Counted from the first letter of the stretch, positions 1 to 12,700 are shown. The stretch is 64,000 bases of DNA from Tipula vernalis (GCA_958295665.1 OY282558.1:461812995-461876994), one strand, 5' to 3'. Notes: generated from the letters alone by a model not told the origin. A program made the numbers and translations.

Positions 1-1056
1 GTTTGGCATAACAATTACAAGTCCCGAGACCTATCATTTTAGGTATCAAGAACCGCAATCGGAGCACAATTGCAGATTTCGGATTTTTACAGCTCTGAAT
101 CGGCTGAGCTATAGTAAGGTGATTTTCTTCGAATCGAACTTTCTTCGAAATGTATGGTATAGCAATTACAGGTCTCGTGACCTATCATTTAAGGTATCTA
201 GAACCGCAATCGGAGCACAATTGCAGATTTCGGATTTTTACAGCTCTGAATCGGCTGAGCTATAGTAAGGTGATTTTCTTCGAATCGAACTTTCTTCAAA
301 ATGTATGGTATAGCAATTACAGGTCTCGTGACCTATCATTTAAGGTATCTAGAACCGCAATCGGAGCACAATTGCAGATTTCGGATTTTTACAGCTCTGA
401 ATCGGCTGAGCTATAGTAAGGTGATTTTCTTCGAATCGATTTTTCTGTGAAATGTATGGAAATAATCAACCAATTTTAACGCGGTTTGGCATAACAATTA
501 CAAGTCCCGAGATCTATCATTTGAGGTATCAAGAACCGCAATCGGAGCACAATTGCAGATTTCGGATTTTTACAGCTCTGAATCGGCTGCGCTATAGTAA
601 GGTGATTTTCTTCGAATCGAACTTTCTTCGAAATGTATGGTATAGCAATTACAGGTCTCGTGACCTATCATTTAAGGTATCTAGAACCGCAATCGGAGCA
701 CAATTGCAGATTTCGGATTTTTACAGCTCTGAATCGGCTGAGCTATATTAAGGTGATTTTCTTCGAATCGAACTTTCTACGAAATGTATGGTATAGCAAT
801 TACAGGTCTCGTGACCTATCATTTAAGGTATTAAGAACCGCAATCAGAGCATAATTGTAGATTTCGGATTTTTACAGCTCTGAATCGGCTGAGCTATAGT
901 AAGGTGATTTTCTTCGAATCGAACTTTCTTCGAAATGTATGGTATAGCAATTACAGGTCTCGTGACCTATCATTTAAGGTATCAAGAACCGAAATCAGAG
1001 CATAATTGTAGATTTCGGATTTTTACAGCTCTGAATCGGCTGAGCTATAGTAAGGT
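1..1056 (+). repeat. L/S satellite array, left segment
   Basis: Tandem 151-bp (S) and 181-bp (L) monomers, starting in mid-L at the window edge. Each monomer runs from attttcttcgaatcg to ctatagtaaggtg. An L unit near 424-604 is flanked by runs of S. S subtypes are told apart by tctagaaccgcaatcgg versus tcaagaaccgcaatcag. The segment stops abruptly at ctatagtaaggt, where the LINE begins. No gene is seen here. Confidence 0.97.
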
Positions 1057-1205
1057 TAATTTGTCATTTATTACTTTGGTTGGTTTTTTGTTTCTTTTCG
1101 TTTTAGATTTCCAATAATCCGGTTCGGTTTGGATGAAGCGTTCATTTTATTTATTTGTAAGTATTGCGCTTCAATCACGTCACGTCGTGTTTATTTTTGA
1201 TTGTA
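1057..1205 (+). other. LINE 5' leader
   Basis: This is a T-rich stretch of about 150 bp between the satellite junction and the chosen ATG. The frame of the ORF is open from 1164, but its first codon there is TTG, so I do not use it. I see no clear promoter motif. Whether this is a true 5' UTR or the remnant of a longer truncated 5' region cannot be decided from one copy. Confidence 0.6.
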
Positions 1206-4058
1206 ATGTCGTTTAATAACCCCAATGTAGTTTTAAAATCTATGTTAGTCGATAGGTCTATGTTAAATGTAGCTAGTTTTAACGTGCAAAGTTTAGTCCC
1301 AAATATTGACGAGATTCGTCACATTTTTAATGGTGCTTCCGTGGACATTCTTTGTTTCTCTGAGACATTTTTAAATCCGAATATCCCTAATTTAGCTTTG
1401 GCCATCAAAGGTTATAATATATTTAGGAAAGATAGAGCGGTACCTCCCCTTAATTATGGTGGTTTATGTATGTTTGTAGGAGATCACATTAAGGCTAGAT
1501 TAGTTACTATACCTTCTTCCATTTCAGAATTGTTAGTATCGGATTTAGAGTTTTTATTTGTCAATATTTTTATTAATGGTCGTAAAATCTTAGTCGGTAC
1601 CATCTATAACCCACCAAAAACTAGTAAGAGATCGTATGCCAAATTTAAAAAATCACTTGTAGACTTAGAAAGTTTATTTAGTTATTTCTCTTGTAGATTC
1701 GATGAAATGTATATATCAGGTGACTTTAATTTCGATATACTCCAAAAGACCGGCTTCCCTCGGGATTATTTGAATCTTTTAAATAGTCTTAATTTATCCG
1801 TACACAACACTGTGGCACCAACGTTTTCTTGTCCAACCGCTAGCGGGGCATCTTATTCCCTTATTGATCATATCATATCTTTTACTAATAACTCTATTTG
1901 TTTTTTCAATCAGTTGTCTCTTGGTATGGGATCCCATCATGATCTTTTAGTTTTTTCTGTAAACTCTTACTCTCCACCTAAACCTAAGAGTTTTAGCTTT
2001 AGAGATTTTTCTAGTATAGACAATTCCCGCCTTTACTTAGTTTGTAACTCAGTTCCTTGGGAGGATATTTTTTGCCTTAGTTCGGCAACTAGCCAAATAG
2101 AATTTTTCAACTCGTATATTAGTTTGGTGTTTAATAGTTGCGTTCCGCTTAAAAAGGTTACTTGCAAAGCAAAATCTCCGCCTTGGTTGTCTCAGGAAAT
2201 TTCGAATGCCATAAATATTAGAGTTAGTAAATATCGTGTATGGAAAAGGTGTCCTAATAGTCAGTCTCATTTAGATTACAAGCAGGCTCGTAACAGAGTT
2301 GTAGGGTTAATTCGAATTGCTAAACGTAATTTTTTCAAGGACAAGTTAGACTCCTCTCTTCCTCCCAAGGTTTTCTGGCGTAATGTTCGTAATTTAGGCC
2401 TAGGTAAATGCAAGATTAGTTCAAGTGGGGATTTCAAACCCAATGAAATTAATAGTTATTTTTGCTCTAGTCTGAACTCGGGCAGTAGTTCCGTCGATTT
2501 GTTCTCTAACGCGTCCTCTAATTCGTTTTCGTTTTCAAATATTTCTCTCGAGGATTTACAATCTGCTATTTGGAAGGTTAAATCGGAATCTTCTGGTCTG
2601 GATAACGTCAATTTAAAATTCGTTAAGGTAGTTTTCCCTTTCGTCTCAAAATACTTGTTACATATCTTCAATTTTATTCTCACGTCCTCTTCCTATCCAG
2701 ATCAGTGGAAGCTAAGTAAAATAATCCCGATTCCAAAGATCAGTAATCCTTTAGAGCTATCCCATTTTCGGCCAATTAGCATTTTAAGTTCTCTCTCTAA
2801 GGCTTTCGAGATAGTTGTTAAAAATCAAATTCAATCGCATTTACATAGCAATAGTTTAATTAGTTGCTTCCAATCTGGGTTTAGAAAATTTCATAGTACT
2901 TCTACTGCGTTATTAAATGTATGTGATGATATTAGGCGTAATATGAATAATAGGGAATTAACTTCTTTAACTTTGTTAGATTTTTCTAAGGCCTTTGATT
3001 CTATTAATCACAGAATTCTTTTCAATAAACTCTTATCTCAGTTTAGATTTTCGCTTTCTGCTGCCAAATTGATTTTTAACTATCTTTCTAATCGTTCTCA
3101 GGCAGTTTTTTTCGACAATTCCTTGTCTGATTTCCTTCCTGTAATTTCCGGCGTGCCTCAGGGTTCAGTGCTGGGTCCTCTATTATTTTCTATGTACATA
3201 AATGACATAGAATCCTCCATTCAACATTGTTCATTTCATATTTTCGCTGATGACGTTCAAATTTATAGAAATAGTCGTTTAGATCAGGATTCTATTGTTA
3301 GGAATATTTGTCTGATAAATGAAGATTTAAGTAATATCGTTCGCTGGTCGGTCTCTAACAGGCTTGTTTTAAACGCGAATAAATCTCAGTCGATTATAAT
3401 TTATAAAAAACCGTTAGATACCTCGTCCTTTCCTGGTATTTTTCTGCAAGGTTCGCTAATTGTATATTCAAATACTGTTAGGGATTTAGGCTTAGTTATT
3501 AATAAAACTCTTACTTGGGGTGACCATTTAGTTACTATTAGTAAGAGGGTCTTTGGCATGCTTAGTTGTTTGTATAAAGTGGTTGGATTTTCTGATAGTC
3601 AGTTTAGGAAAAAATTGTTTTTGTCTTATCTTCTTCCTCATTTTATTTACGGTGACATAGTTTTATTCGGTATGCTTCAGGAAAATATGAATGTTCTCCA
3701 AAGATGTTTCAATGCTTGTACCAGGTTTATTTTTGGTATTAGGAAGTTCGATCATATTTCTGCCTACTCTAGCCTTGTTTTAGAATGTAGTTTATCTATT
3801 TTTTACGAATTTCGCGTTTGTCTTTTTATTTTTAAACTTCTTAAAGCTAAGGAGCCTTGTTATCTATATAGGAAATTAATGTTTAGTAGGTTTCATTCCT
3901 CTAACTTCCGCCTAATTCCGGCTAAAAATTGTTGTAGGTCGTTAAACGCGTCATTTTGTGTTAGGGGAGTTTCCCTTTGGAATTCCATTCCATTGGAAAT
4001 TAAGAGATTAGGATCGGCAAAATTATTTAGGTCAAAATTTTTGGAGTGGCGTGATTGA
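1206..4058 (+). CDS. LINE ORF2-like protein: AP endonuclease and reverse transcriptase
   Basis: Predicted to nick target DNA and copy the element RNA at the nick (target-primed reverse transcription). Residue numbers count from the frame opening at 1164; the first ATG is residue 15, giving about 950 residues. Endonuclease, about 33-268: SFNVQSL (N40), SETF (E67), YNPP (149-151), SGDFNFD (D187), SLIDHI (D235) and SHHDLL (258-260). Reverse transcriptase, about 515-760: FRPISIL, the LLDFSKAFDS motif (D606), SGVPQGSVLGP (662-672) and the FADD catalytic box (694-697). The C-terminus has the tryptophan/asparagine segment SLWNSIPLEI, common in CR1/Jockey-type proteins. No zinc knuckle is seen at the C-terminus, which argues against the R1 group. 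The frame has no stop or frameshift, so the copy looks recent. An alternative start is the ATG at 1242 or 1260, just before the endonuclease fold. Confidence 0.9.
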   Translation: MSFNNPNVVLKSMLVDRSMLNVASFNVQSLVPNIDEIRHIFNGASVDILCFSETFLNPNIPNLALAIKGYNIFRKDRAVPPLNYGGLCMFVGDHIKARLVTIPSSISELLVSDLEFLFVNIFINGRKILVGTIYNPPKTSKRSYAKFKKSLVDLESLFSYFSCRFDEMYISGDFNFDILQKTGFPRDYLNLLNSLNLSVHNTVAPTFSCPTASGASYSLIDHIISFTNNSICFFNQLSLGMGSHHDLLVFSVNSYSPPKPKSFSFRDFSSIDNSRLYLVCNSVPWEDIFCLSSATSQIEFFNSYISLVFNSCVPLKKVTCKAKSPPWLSQEISNAINIRVSKYRVWKRCPNSQSHLDYKQARNRVVGLIRIAKRNFFKDKLDSSLPPKVFWRNVRNLGLGKCKISSSGDFKPNEINSYFCSSLNSGSSSVDLFSNASSNSFSFSNISLEDLQSAIWKVKSESSGLDNVNLKFVKVVFPFVSKYLLHIFNFILTSSSYPDQWKLSKIIPIPKISNPLELSHFRPISILSSLSKAFEIVVKNQIQSHLHSNSLISCFQSGFRKFHSTSTALLNVCDDIRRNMNNRELTSLTLLDFSKAFDSINHRILFNKLLSQFRFSLSAAKLIFNYLSNRSQAVFFDNSLSDFLPVISGVPQGSVLGPLLFSMYINDIESSIQHCSFHIFADDVQIYRNSRLDQDSIVRNICLINEDLSNIVRWSVSNRLVLNANKSQSIIIYKKPLDTSSFPGIFLQGSLIVYSNTVRDLGLVINKTLTWGDHLVTISKRVFGMLSCLYKVVGFSDSQFRKKLFLSYLLPHFIYGDIVLFGMLQENMNVLQRCFNACTRFIFGIRKFDHISAYSSLVLECSLSIFYEFRVCLFIFKLLKAKEPCYLYRKLMFSRFHSSNFRLIPAKNCCRSLNASFCVRGVSLWNSIPLEIKRLGSAKLFRSKFLEWRD

Positions 4059-4132
4059 TGGGCAATACGTAGTTTTTTAATTTATTTTTAATAACCATGT
4101 TATTTTGTTAATTTTTAATTTTTATATTATTT

Positions 4133-4199
4133 CACCTCGTGCTGTACATTTTATTGTAAATGAGCTACTGCTCAAAATAGAATGTGTAAGCACGAGGTG
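4133..4199 (+). other. LINE 3' UTR stem-loop 1
   Basis: The 11-base arms cacctcgtgct (4133-4143) and agcacgaggtg (4189-4199) are perfect inverted complements. Inside, acatt (4146-4150) can pair with aatgt (4181-4185), and tgagc/gctca forms a small apical hairpin around tact. In L2-type LINEs a 3' stem-loop is recognised by the element's own reverse transcriptase; a similar role here is inference. Confidence 0.7.
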
Positions 4200-4218
4200 G
4201 AAATTGTTTGAAAAAATT

Positions 4219-4304
4219 TAAGAGGTTTTTATGCCTAATGGAAGCAACTTCTTTTTTCTTTTTTTGTTTCGATTGCTTTGTTTCCATGTGTGCTTTTCCT
4301 CTTA
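4219..4304 (+). other. LINE 3' UTR stem-loop 2
   Basis: Outer arms taagagg (4219-4225) and cctctta (4298-4304) are perfect complements. Inside them atggaagcaa (4238-4247) pairs with ttgc (4273-4276) and ttccat (4282-4287) across a small bulge. A pyrimidine-rich loop lies in the middle. This folding was read by eye only. Confidence 0.5.
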
Positions 4305-4316
4305 ATACTAAATTAT

Positions 4317-4363
4317 TTATAAATACTATAAATACTATAAATAAATAATTAAGAAATTAAGAA
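4317..4363 (+). repeat. LINE 3' tail of short tandem repeats
   Basis: About two and a half copies of a 9-base unit (ataaatact) are followed by two copies of attaaga-like sequence, then satellite resumes. Several non-LTR clades such as I, CR1 and L2 end in short repeats made during priming, and this tail fits that pattern. Confidence 0.7.
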
Positions 4364-7300
4364 ATTTTCTTCGAATCGATTTTTCTGTGAACTGTATGGA
4401 AATAATCAACCAATTTTAACGCGGTTTGGCATAACAATTACAAGTCCCGAGACCTATCATTTGAGGTATCAAGAACCACAATCGGAACACAATTGCAGAT
4501 TTCGGATTTTTACAGCTCTGAATCGGCTGAGCTATAGTAAGGTGATTTTCTTCGAATCGAACTTTCTTCGAAATGTATGGTATAGCAATTACAGGTCTCG
4601 TGACCTATCATTTAAGGTATCAAGAACCGCAATCAGAGCATAATTGTAGATTTCGGATTTTTACAGCTCTGAATCGGCTGAGCTATAGTAAGGTGATTTT
4701 CTTCGAATCGATTTTTCCGTGAAATGTATGGAAATAATCAACCAATTTTAACGCGGTTTGGCATAACAATTACAAGTCCCGAGACCTATCATTTGAGGTA
4801 TCAAGAACCGCAATCGGAGCACAATTGCAGATTTCGGATTTTTACAGCTCTGAATCGGCTGAGCTATAGTAAGGTGATTTTCTTCGAATCGAACTTTCTT
4901 CGAAATGTATGGTATAGCAATTACAGGTCTCGTGACCTATCATTTAAGGTATCTAGAACCGCAATCGGAGCACAATTGCAGATTTCGGATTTTTACAGCT
5001 CTGAATCGGCTGAGCTGTAAGGTGATTTTCTTCGAATCGAACTTTCTTCGAAATATATGGTATAGCAATTACAGGTCTCGTGACCTATCATTTAAGGTAT
5101 CAAGAACCGCAATCAGAGCATAATTGTAGATTTCGGATTTTTACAGCTCTGAATCGGCTGAGCTATAGTAAGGTGATTTTCTTCGAATCGAACTTTCTTC
5201 GAAATGTATGGTATAGCTATTACAGGTCTCGTGACCTATCATTTAAGGTATCTAGAACCGCAATCGGAGCACAATTGCAGATTTCGGATTTTTACAGCTC
5301 TGAATCGGCTGAGCTATAGTAAGGTGATTTTCTTCGAATCGATTTTTCTGTGAAATGTATGGAAATAATCAACCAATTTTAACGCGGTTTGGCATAACAA
5401 TTACAAGTCCCGAGACCTATCATTTGAGGTATCAAGAACCGCAATCGGAGCACAATTGCAGATTTCGGATTTTTACAGCTCTGAATCGGCTGAGCTATAG
5501 TAAGGTAATTTTCTTCGAATCGAACTTTCTTCGAAATGTATGGTATAGCAATTACAGGTCTCGTGACCTATCATTTAAGGTATCTAGAACCGAAATCGGA
5601 GCACAATTGCAGATTTCGGATTTTTACAGCTCTGAATCGGCTGAGCTATATATAGTAAGGTGATTTTCTTCGAATCGATTTTTCTGTGAAATGTATGGAA
5701 ATAATCAACTAATTTAACCGCGGTTTGGCATAACAATTACAAGTTCCGAGACCTATCATTTGAGGTATCAAGAACCGCAATCGGAGCACAATTGCAGATT
5801 TCGGATTTTTACAGCTCTGAATCGGCTGAGCTATAGTAAGGTGATTTTCTTCGAATCGAACTTCCTTCGAAATGTATGGTATAGCAATTACAGGTCTCGT
5901 GACCTATCATTTAAGGTATCTAGAACCGCAATCGGAGCACAATTGCAGATTTCGGATTTTTACAGCTCTGAATCGGCTGAGCTATAGTAAGGTGATTTTC
6001 TTCGAATCGATTTTTCTGTTAAATGTATGGAAATAATCAACCAATTTTAACGCGGTTTGGCATAACAATTACAAGTCCCGAGACCTATCATTTGAGGTAT
6101 CAAGAACCGCAATCGGAGCACAATTGCAGATTTCGGATTTTTACAGCTCTGAATCGGCTGAGCTATAGTAAGGTGATTTTCTTCGAATCGAACTTTCTTC
6201 GAAATGTATGGTATAGCAATTACAGGTCTCGTGACCTATCATTTAAGGTATCTAGAACCGCAATAGGAGCACAATTGCAGATTTCGGATTTTTACAGCTC
6301 TGAATCGGCTGAGCTATAGTAAGGTGATTTTCTTCGAATCGATTTTTCTGTGAAATGTATGGAAACAATCAACCAATTTTAACGCGGTTTGGCATAACAA
6401 TTACAAGTCCCGAGACCTATCATTTGAGGTATCAAGAACTGCAATCGGAGCACAATTGCAGATTTCGGATTTTTACAGCTCTGAATCGGCTGAGCTATAG
6501 TAAGGTGATTTTCTTCGAATCGAACTTTCTTCGAAATATATGGTATAGCAATTACAGGTCTCGTGACCTATCATTTAAGGTATCAAGAACCGCAATCAGA
6601 GCATAATTGTAGATTTCGGATTTTTACAGCTCTGAATTGGCTGAGCTATAGTAAGGTGATTTTCTTCGAATCGAACTTTCTTTGAAATGTATGGTATAGC
6701 AATTACAGGTCTCGTGACCTATCATTTAAGGTATCAAGAACCGCAATCAGAGCACAATTGTAGATTTCGGATTTTTACAGCTCTGAATCGGCTGAGCTAT
6801 AGTAAGGTGATTTTCTTCGAATCGAACTTTCTACGAAATGTATGGTATAGCAATTACAGGTCTCGTGACCTATCATTTAAGGTATCAAGAACCGCAATCA
6901 GAGCATAATTGTAGATTTCGGATTTTTACAGCTCTGAATCGGCTGAGCTATAGTAAGGTGATTTTCTTCGAATCGATTTTTCTGTGAAATGTATTGAAAT
7001 AATCAACCAATTTTAACGCGGTTTGGCATAACAATTACAAGTCCCGAGACCTATCATTTGAGGTATCAAGAACCGCAATCGGAGCACAATTGCAGATTTC
7101 GGATTTTTACAGCTCTGAATCGGCTGAGCTATAGTAAGGTGATTTTCTTCGAATCGAACTTTCTTCGAAATGTATGGTATAGCAATTACAGGTCTCGTGA
7201 CCTATCATTTAAGGTATCTAGAACCGCAATAGGAGCACAATTGCAGATTTCGGATTTTTACAGCTCTGAATCGGCTGAGCTATAGTAAGGTGATTTTCTT

Positions 7301-9737
7301 CGAATCGATTTTTCTATGAAATGTATGGAAACAATCAACCAATTTTAACGCGGTTTGGCATAACAATTACAAGTCCCGAGACCTATCATTTGAGGTATCA
7401 AGAACTGCAATCGGAGCACAATTGCAGATTTCGGATTTTTACAGCTCTGAATCGGCTGAGCTATAGTAAGGTGATTTTCTTCGAATCGAACTTTCTTCGA
7501 AATATATGGTATAGCAATTACAGGTCTCGTGACCTATCATTTAAGGTATCAAGAACCGCAATCAGAGCATAATTGTAGATTTCGGATTTTTACAGCTCTG
7601 AATTGGCTGAGCTATAGTAAGGTGATTTTCTTCGAATCGAACTTTCTTCGAAATGTATGGTATAGCAATTACAGGTCTCGTGACCTATCATTTAAGGTAT
7701 CAAGAACCGAAATCAGAGCATAATTGTAGATTTCGGATTTTTACAGCTCTGAATCGGCTGAGCTATAGTAAGGTGATTTTCTTCGAATCGATTTTTCTGT
7801 GAAATGTATGGAAATAATCAACCAATTTTAACGCGGTTTGGCATAACAATTACAAGTCCCGAGACCTATCATTTGAGTTATCAAGAACCGCAATCGGAGC
7901 ACAATTGCAGATTTCGGATTTTTACAGCTCTGAATCGGCTGAGCTATAGTAAGGTGATTTTCTTCGAATCGAACTTCCTTCGAAATGTATGGTATAGCAA
8001 TTACAGGTCTCGTGACCTATCATTTAAGGTATCTAGAACCGCAATCGGAGCACAATTGCAGATTTCGGATTTTTACAGCTCTGAATCGGCTGAGCTATAG
8101 TAAGGTGATTTTCTTCGAATCGATTTTTCTGTGAAATGTATGGAAATAATCAACCAATTTTAACGCGGTTTGGCATAACAATTACAAGTCCCGAGACCTA
8201 TCATTTGAGGTATCAAGAACCGCAATCGGAGCACAATTGCAGATTTCGGATTTTTACAGCTCTGAATCGGCTGAGCTATAGTAAGGTGATTTTCTTCGAA
8301 TCGAACTTTCTTCGAAATGTATGGTATAGCAATTACAGGTCTCGTGACCTATCATTTAAGGTATCTAGAACCGCAATCGGAGCACAATTGCAGATTTCGG
8401 ATTTTTACAGCTCTGAATCGGCTGAGCTATAGTAAGGTGATTTTCTTCGAATCGAACTTTCTTCGAAATGTATGGTATAGCAATTACAGGTCTCGTGACC
8501 TATCATTTAAGGTATCTAGAACCGCAATCGGTGCACAATTGCAGATTTCGGATTTTTACAGCTCTGAATCGGCTGAGCTATAGTAAGGTGATTTTCTTCG
8601 AATCGATTTTTCTGTGAAATGTATGGAAATAATCAACCAATTTTAACGCGGTTTGGCATAACAATTACAAGTCCCGAGACCTATCATTTGAGGTATCAAG
8701 AACCGCAATCGGAGCACAATTGCAGATTTCGGATTTTTACAGCTCTGAATCGGCTGAGCTATAGTAAGGTGATTTTCTTCGAATCGAACTTTCTTCGAAA
8801 TGTATGGTATAGCAATTACAGGTCTCGTGACCTATCATTTAAGGTATCAAGAACCGAAATCAGAGCATAATTGTAGATTTCGGATTTTTAAAGCTCTGAA
8901 TCGGCTGAGCTATAGTAAGGTGATTTTCTTCGAATCGATTTTTCTGTGAAATGTATTGAAATAATCAACCAATTTTAACGCGGTTTGGCATAACAATTAC
9001 AAGTCCCGAGACCTATCATTTGAGGTATCAAGAACCGCAATCGGAGCACAATTGCAGATTTCGGATTTTTACAGCTCTGAATCGGCTGAGCTATAGTAAG
9101 GTGATTTTCTTCGAATCGAACTTTCTTCGAAATGTATGGTATAGCAATTACAGGTCTCGTGACCTATCATTTAAGGTATCAAGAACCGAAATCAGAGCAT
9201 AATTGTAGATTTCGGATTTTTACAGCTCTGAATCGGCTGAGCTATAGTAAGGTGATTTTCTTCGAATCGATTTTTCTGTGAAATGTATTGAAATAATCAA
9301 CCAATTTTAACGCGGTTTGGCATAACAATTACAAGTCCCGAGACCTATCATTTGAGGTATCAAGAACCGCAATCGGAGCACAATTGCAGATTTCGGATTT
9401 TTACAGCTCTGAATCGGCTGAGCTATAGTAAGGTGATTTTCTTCGAATCGAACTTTCTTCGAAATGTATGGTATAGTAATTACAGGTCTCGTGACCTATC
9501 ATTTAAGGTATCAAGAACCGCAATCAGAGCATAATTGTAGATTTCGGATTTTTACAGCTCTGAATCGGCTGAGCTATAGTAAGGTGATTTTCTTCGAATC
9601 GAACTTTCTTCGAAATGTATGGTATAGCAATTACAGGTCTCGTGACCTATCATTTAAGGTATCTAGAACCGAAATCGGAGCACAATTGCAGATTTCGGAT
9701 TTTTACAGCTCTGAATCGGCTGAGCTATAGTAAGGGG

Positions 9738-12700
9738 ATTTTCTTCGAATCGATTTTTCTGTGAAATGTATGGAAATAATCAACCAATTTTAACGCGGTT
9801 TGGCATAACAATTACAAGTCCCGAGACCTATCATTTGAGTTATCAAGAACCGCAATCGGAGCACAATTGCAGATTTCGGATTTTTACAGCTCTGAATCGG
9901 CTGAGCTATAGTAAGGTGATTTTCTTCGAATCGAACTTCCTTCGAAATGTATGGTATAGCAATTACAGGTCTCGTGACCTATCATTTAAGGTATCTAGAA
10001 CCGCAATCGGAGCACAATTGCAGATTTCGGATTTTTACAGCTCTGAATCGGCTGAGCTATAGTAAGGTGATTTTCTTCGAATCGATTTTTCTGTGAAATG
10101 TATGGAAATAATCAACCAATTTTAACGCGGTTTGGCATAACAATTACAAGTCCCGAGACCTATCATTTGAGGTATCAAGAACCGCAATCGGAGCACAATT
10201 GCAGATTTCGGATTTTTACAGCTCTGAATCGGCTGAGCTATAGTAAGGTAATTTTCTTCGAATCGAACTTTCTTCGAAATGTATGGTATAGCAATTACAG
10301 GTCTCGTGACCTATCATTTAAGGTATCTAGAACCGAAATCGGAGCACAATTGCAGATTTCGGATTTTTACAGCTCTGCATCGGCTGAGCTATAGTAAGGT
10401 GATTTTCTTCGAATCGATTTTTCTGTGAAATGTATGGAAATAATCAACCAATTTTAACGCGGTTTGGCATAACAATTACAAGTTCCGAGACCTATCATTT
10501 GAGGTATTAATAACCGCAATCGGAGCACAATTGCAGATTTCGGATTTTTACAGCTCTGAATCGGCTGAGCTATAGTAAGGTGATTTTCTTCGAATCGAAC
10601 TTCCTTCGAAATGTATGGTATAGCAATTACAGGTCTCGTGACCTATCATTTAAGGTATCTAGAACCGCAATCGGAGCACAATTGCAGATTTCGGATTTTT
10701 ACAGCTCTGAATCGGCTGAGCTATAGTAAGGTGATTTTCTTCGAATCGATTTTTCTGTGAAATGTATGGAAATAATCAACCAATTTTAACGCGGTTTGGC
10801 ATAACAATTACAAGTCCCGAGACCTATCATTTGAGGTATCAAGAACCGCAATCGGAGCACAATTGCAGATTTCGGATTTTTACAGCTCTGAATCGGCTGA
10901 GCTATAGTAAGGTGATTTTCTTCGAATCGAACTTTCTTCGAAATATATGGTATAGCAATTACAGGTCTCGTGACCTATCATTTAAGGTATCAAGAACCGC
11001 AATCAGAGCACAATTGTAGATTTCGGATTTTTACAGCTCTGAATCGGCTGAGCTATAGTAAGGTGATTTTCTTCGAATCGAACTTTCTACGAAATGTATG
11101 GTATAGCAATTACAGGTCTCGTGACCTATCATTTGAGGTATCAAGAACCGCAATCAGAGCATAATTGTAGATTTCGGATTTTCACAGCTCTGAATCGGCT
11201 GAGCTATAGTAAGGTGATTTTCTTCGAATCGAACTTTCTTCGAAATGTATGGTATAGCAATTACAGGTCTCGTGACCTATCATTTAAGGTATCAAGAACC
11301 GAAATCAGAGCATAATTGTAGATTTCGGATTTTTACAGCTCTGAATCGGCTGAGCTATAGTAAGGTGATTTTCTTCGAATCGATTTTTCTGTGAAATGTA
11401 TGGAAATAATCAACCAATTTTGACGCGGTTTGGCATAACAATTACAAGTCCCGAGACCTATCATTTGAGGTATCAAGAACCGCAATCGGAGCACAATTGC
11501 AGATTTCGGACTTTTACAGCTCTGAATCGGCTGAGCTATAGTAAGGTGATTTTCTTCGAATCGAACTTTCTTCGAAATGTATGGTATAGCAATTACAGGT
11601 CTCGTGACCTATCATTTGAGGTATCTAGAACCGCAATCGGAGCACAATTGCAGATTTCGGATTTTTACAGCTCTGAATCGGCTGAGCTATAGTAAGGTGA
11701 TTTTCTTCGAATCGAACTTTCTTCGAAATGTATGGTATAGCAATTACAGGTCTCGTGACCTATCATTTAAGGTATCAAGAACCGCAATCAGAGCATAATT
11801 GTAGATTTCGGATTTTTACAGCTCTGAATCGGCTGAGCTATAGTAAGGTGATTTTCTTCGAATCGATTTTTCTGTGAAATGTATGGAAATAATCAACCAA
11901 TTTTAACGCGGTTTGGCATAACAATTACAAGTCCCAAAACCTATCATTTGAGGTATCAAGAACCGCAATCGGAGCACAATTGCAGATTTCGGATTGTTAC
12001 AGCTCTGAATCGGCTGAGCTATAGTAAGGTGATTTTCTTCGAATCGAACTTTCTTCGAAATGTATGGTATAGCAATTACAGGCCTCGTGACCTATCATTT
12101 AAGGTATCTAGAACCGCAATCGGAGCACAATTGCAGATTTCGGATTTTTACAGCTCTGAATCGGCTGAGCTGTAAGGTGATTTTCTTCGAATCGAACTTT
12201 CTTCGAAATATATGGTATAGCAATTACAGGTCTCGTGACCTATCATTTAAGGTATCAAGAACCGCAATCAGAGCACAATTGTAGATTTCGGATTTTTACA
12301 GCTCTGAATCGGCTGAGCTATAGTAAGGTGATTTTCTTCGAATCGAACTTTCTTCGAAATGTATGGTATAGCAATTACAGGTCTCGTGACCTATCATTTA
12401 AGGTATCAAGAACCGCAATCAGAGCATAATTGTAGATTTCGGATTTTTACAGCTCTGAATCGGCTGAGCTATAGTAAGGTGATTTTCTTCGAATCGAACT
12501 TTCTACGAAATGTATGGTATAGCAATTACAGGTCTCGTGACCTATCATTTAAGGTATCAAGAACCGCAATCAGAGCATAATTGTAGATTTCGGATTTTTA
12601 CAGCTCTGAATCGGCTGAGCTATAGTAAGGTGATTTTCTTCGAATCGAACTTTCTTCGAAATGTATGGTATAGCAATTACAGGTCTCGTGACCTATCATT

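Larger units (their letters stand above)
1057..4363 (+). mobile_element. Non-LTR retrotransposon (LINE), CR1/L2/Jockey-like group
   Basis: This is unique sequence between two satellite blocks. It holds a short 5' leader, one long ORF with endonuclease and reverse transcriptase, a 3' UTR with stem-loops, and an AT-rich tail of short tandem repeats instead of a long poly(A). The left edge is set where satellite ctatagtaaggt stops. The right edge is set where attttcttcgaatcg resumes as an L monomer. No target-site duplication is visible; at most one satellite base (g) was lost. No gag-like ORF1 is present, so the copy may be 5' truncated or belong to a single-ORF lineage. The clade is inferred from RT and C-terminal style only and is uncertain. 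Confidence 0.9.

Noticed and set aside
1164..1205. N-terminal extension of the LINE ORF upstream of the ATG at 1206
   Set aside because: The first codon there is TTG. The chosen ATG still leaves a complete endonuclease domain.
2049..2683. Two - strand frames of 73 and 75 residues inside the LINE
   Set aside because: They are antisense shadows of the intact endonuclease/RT frame.
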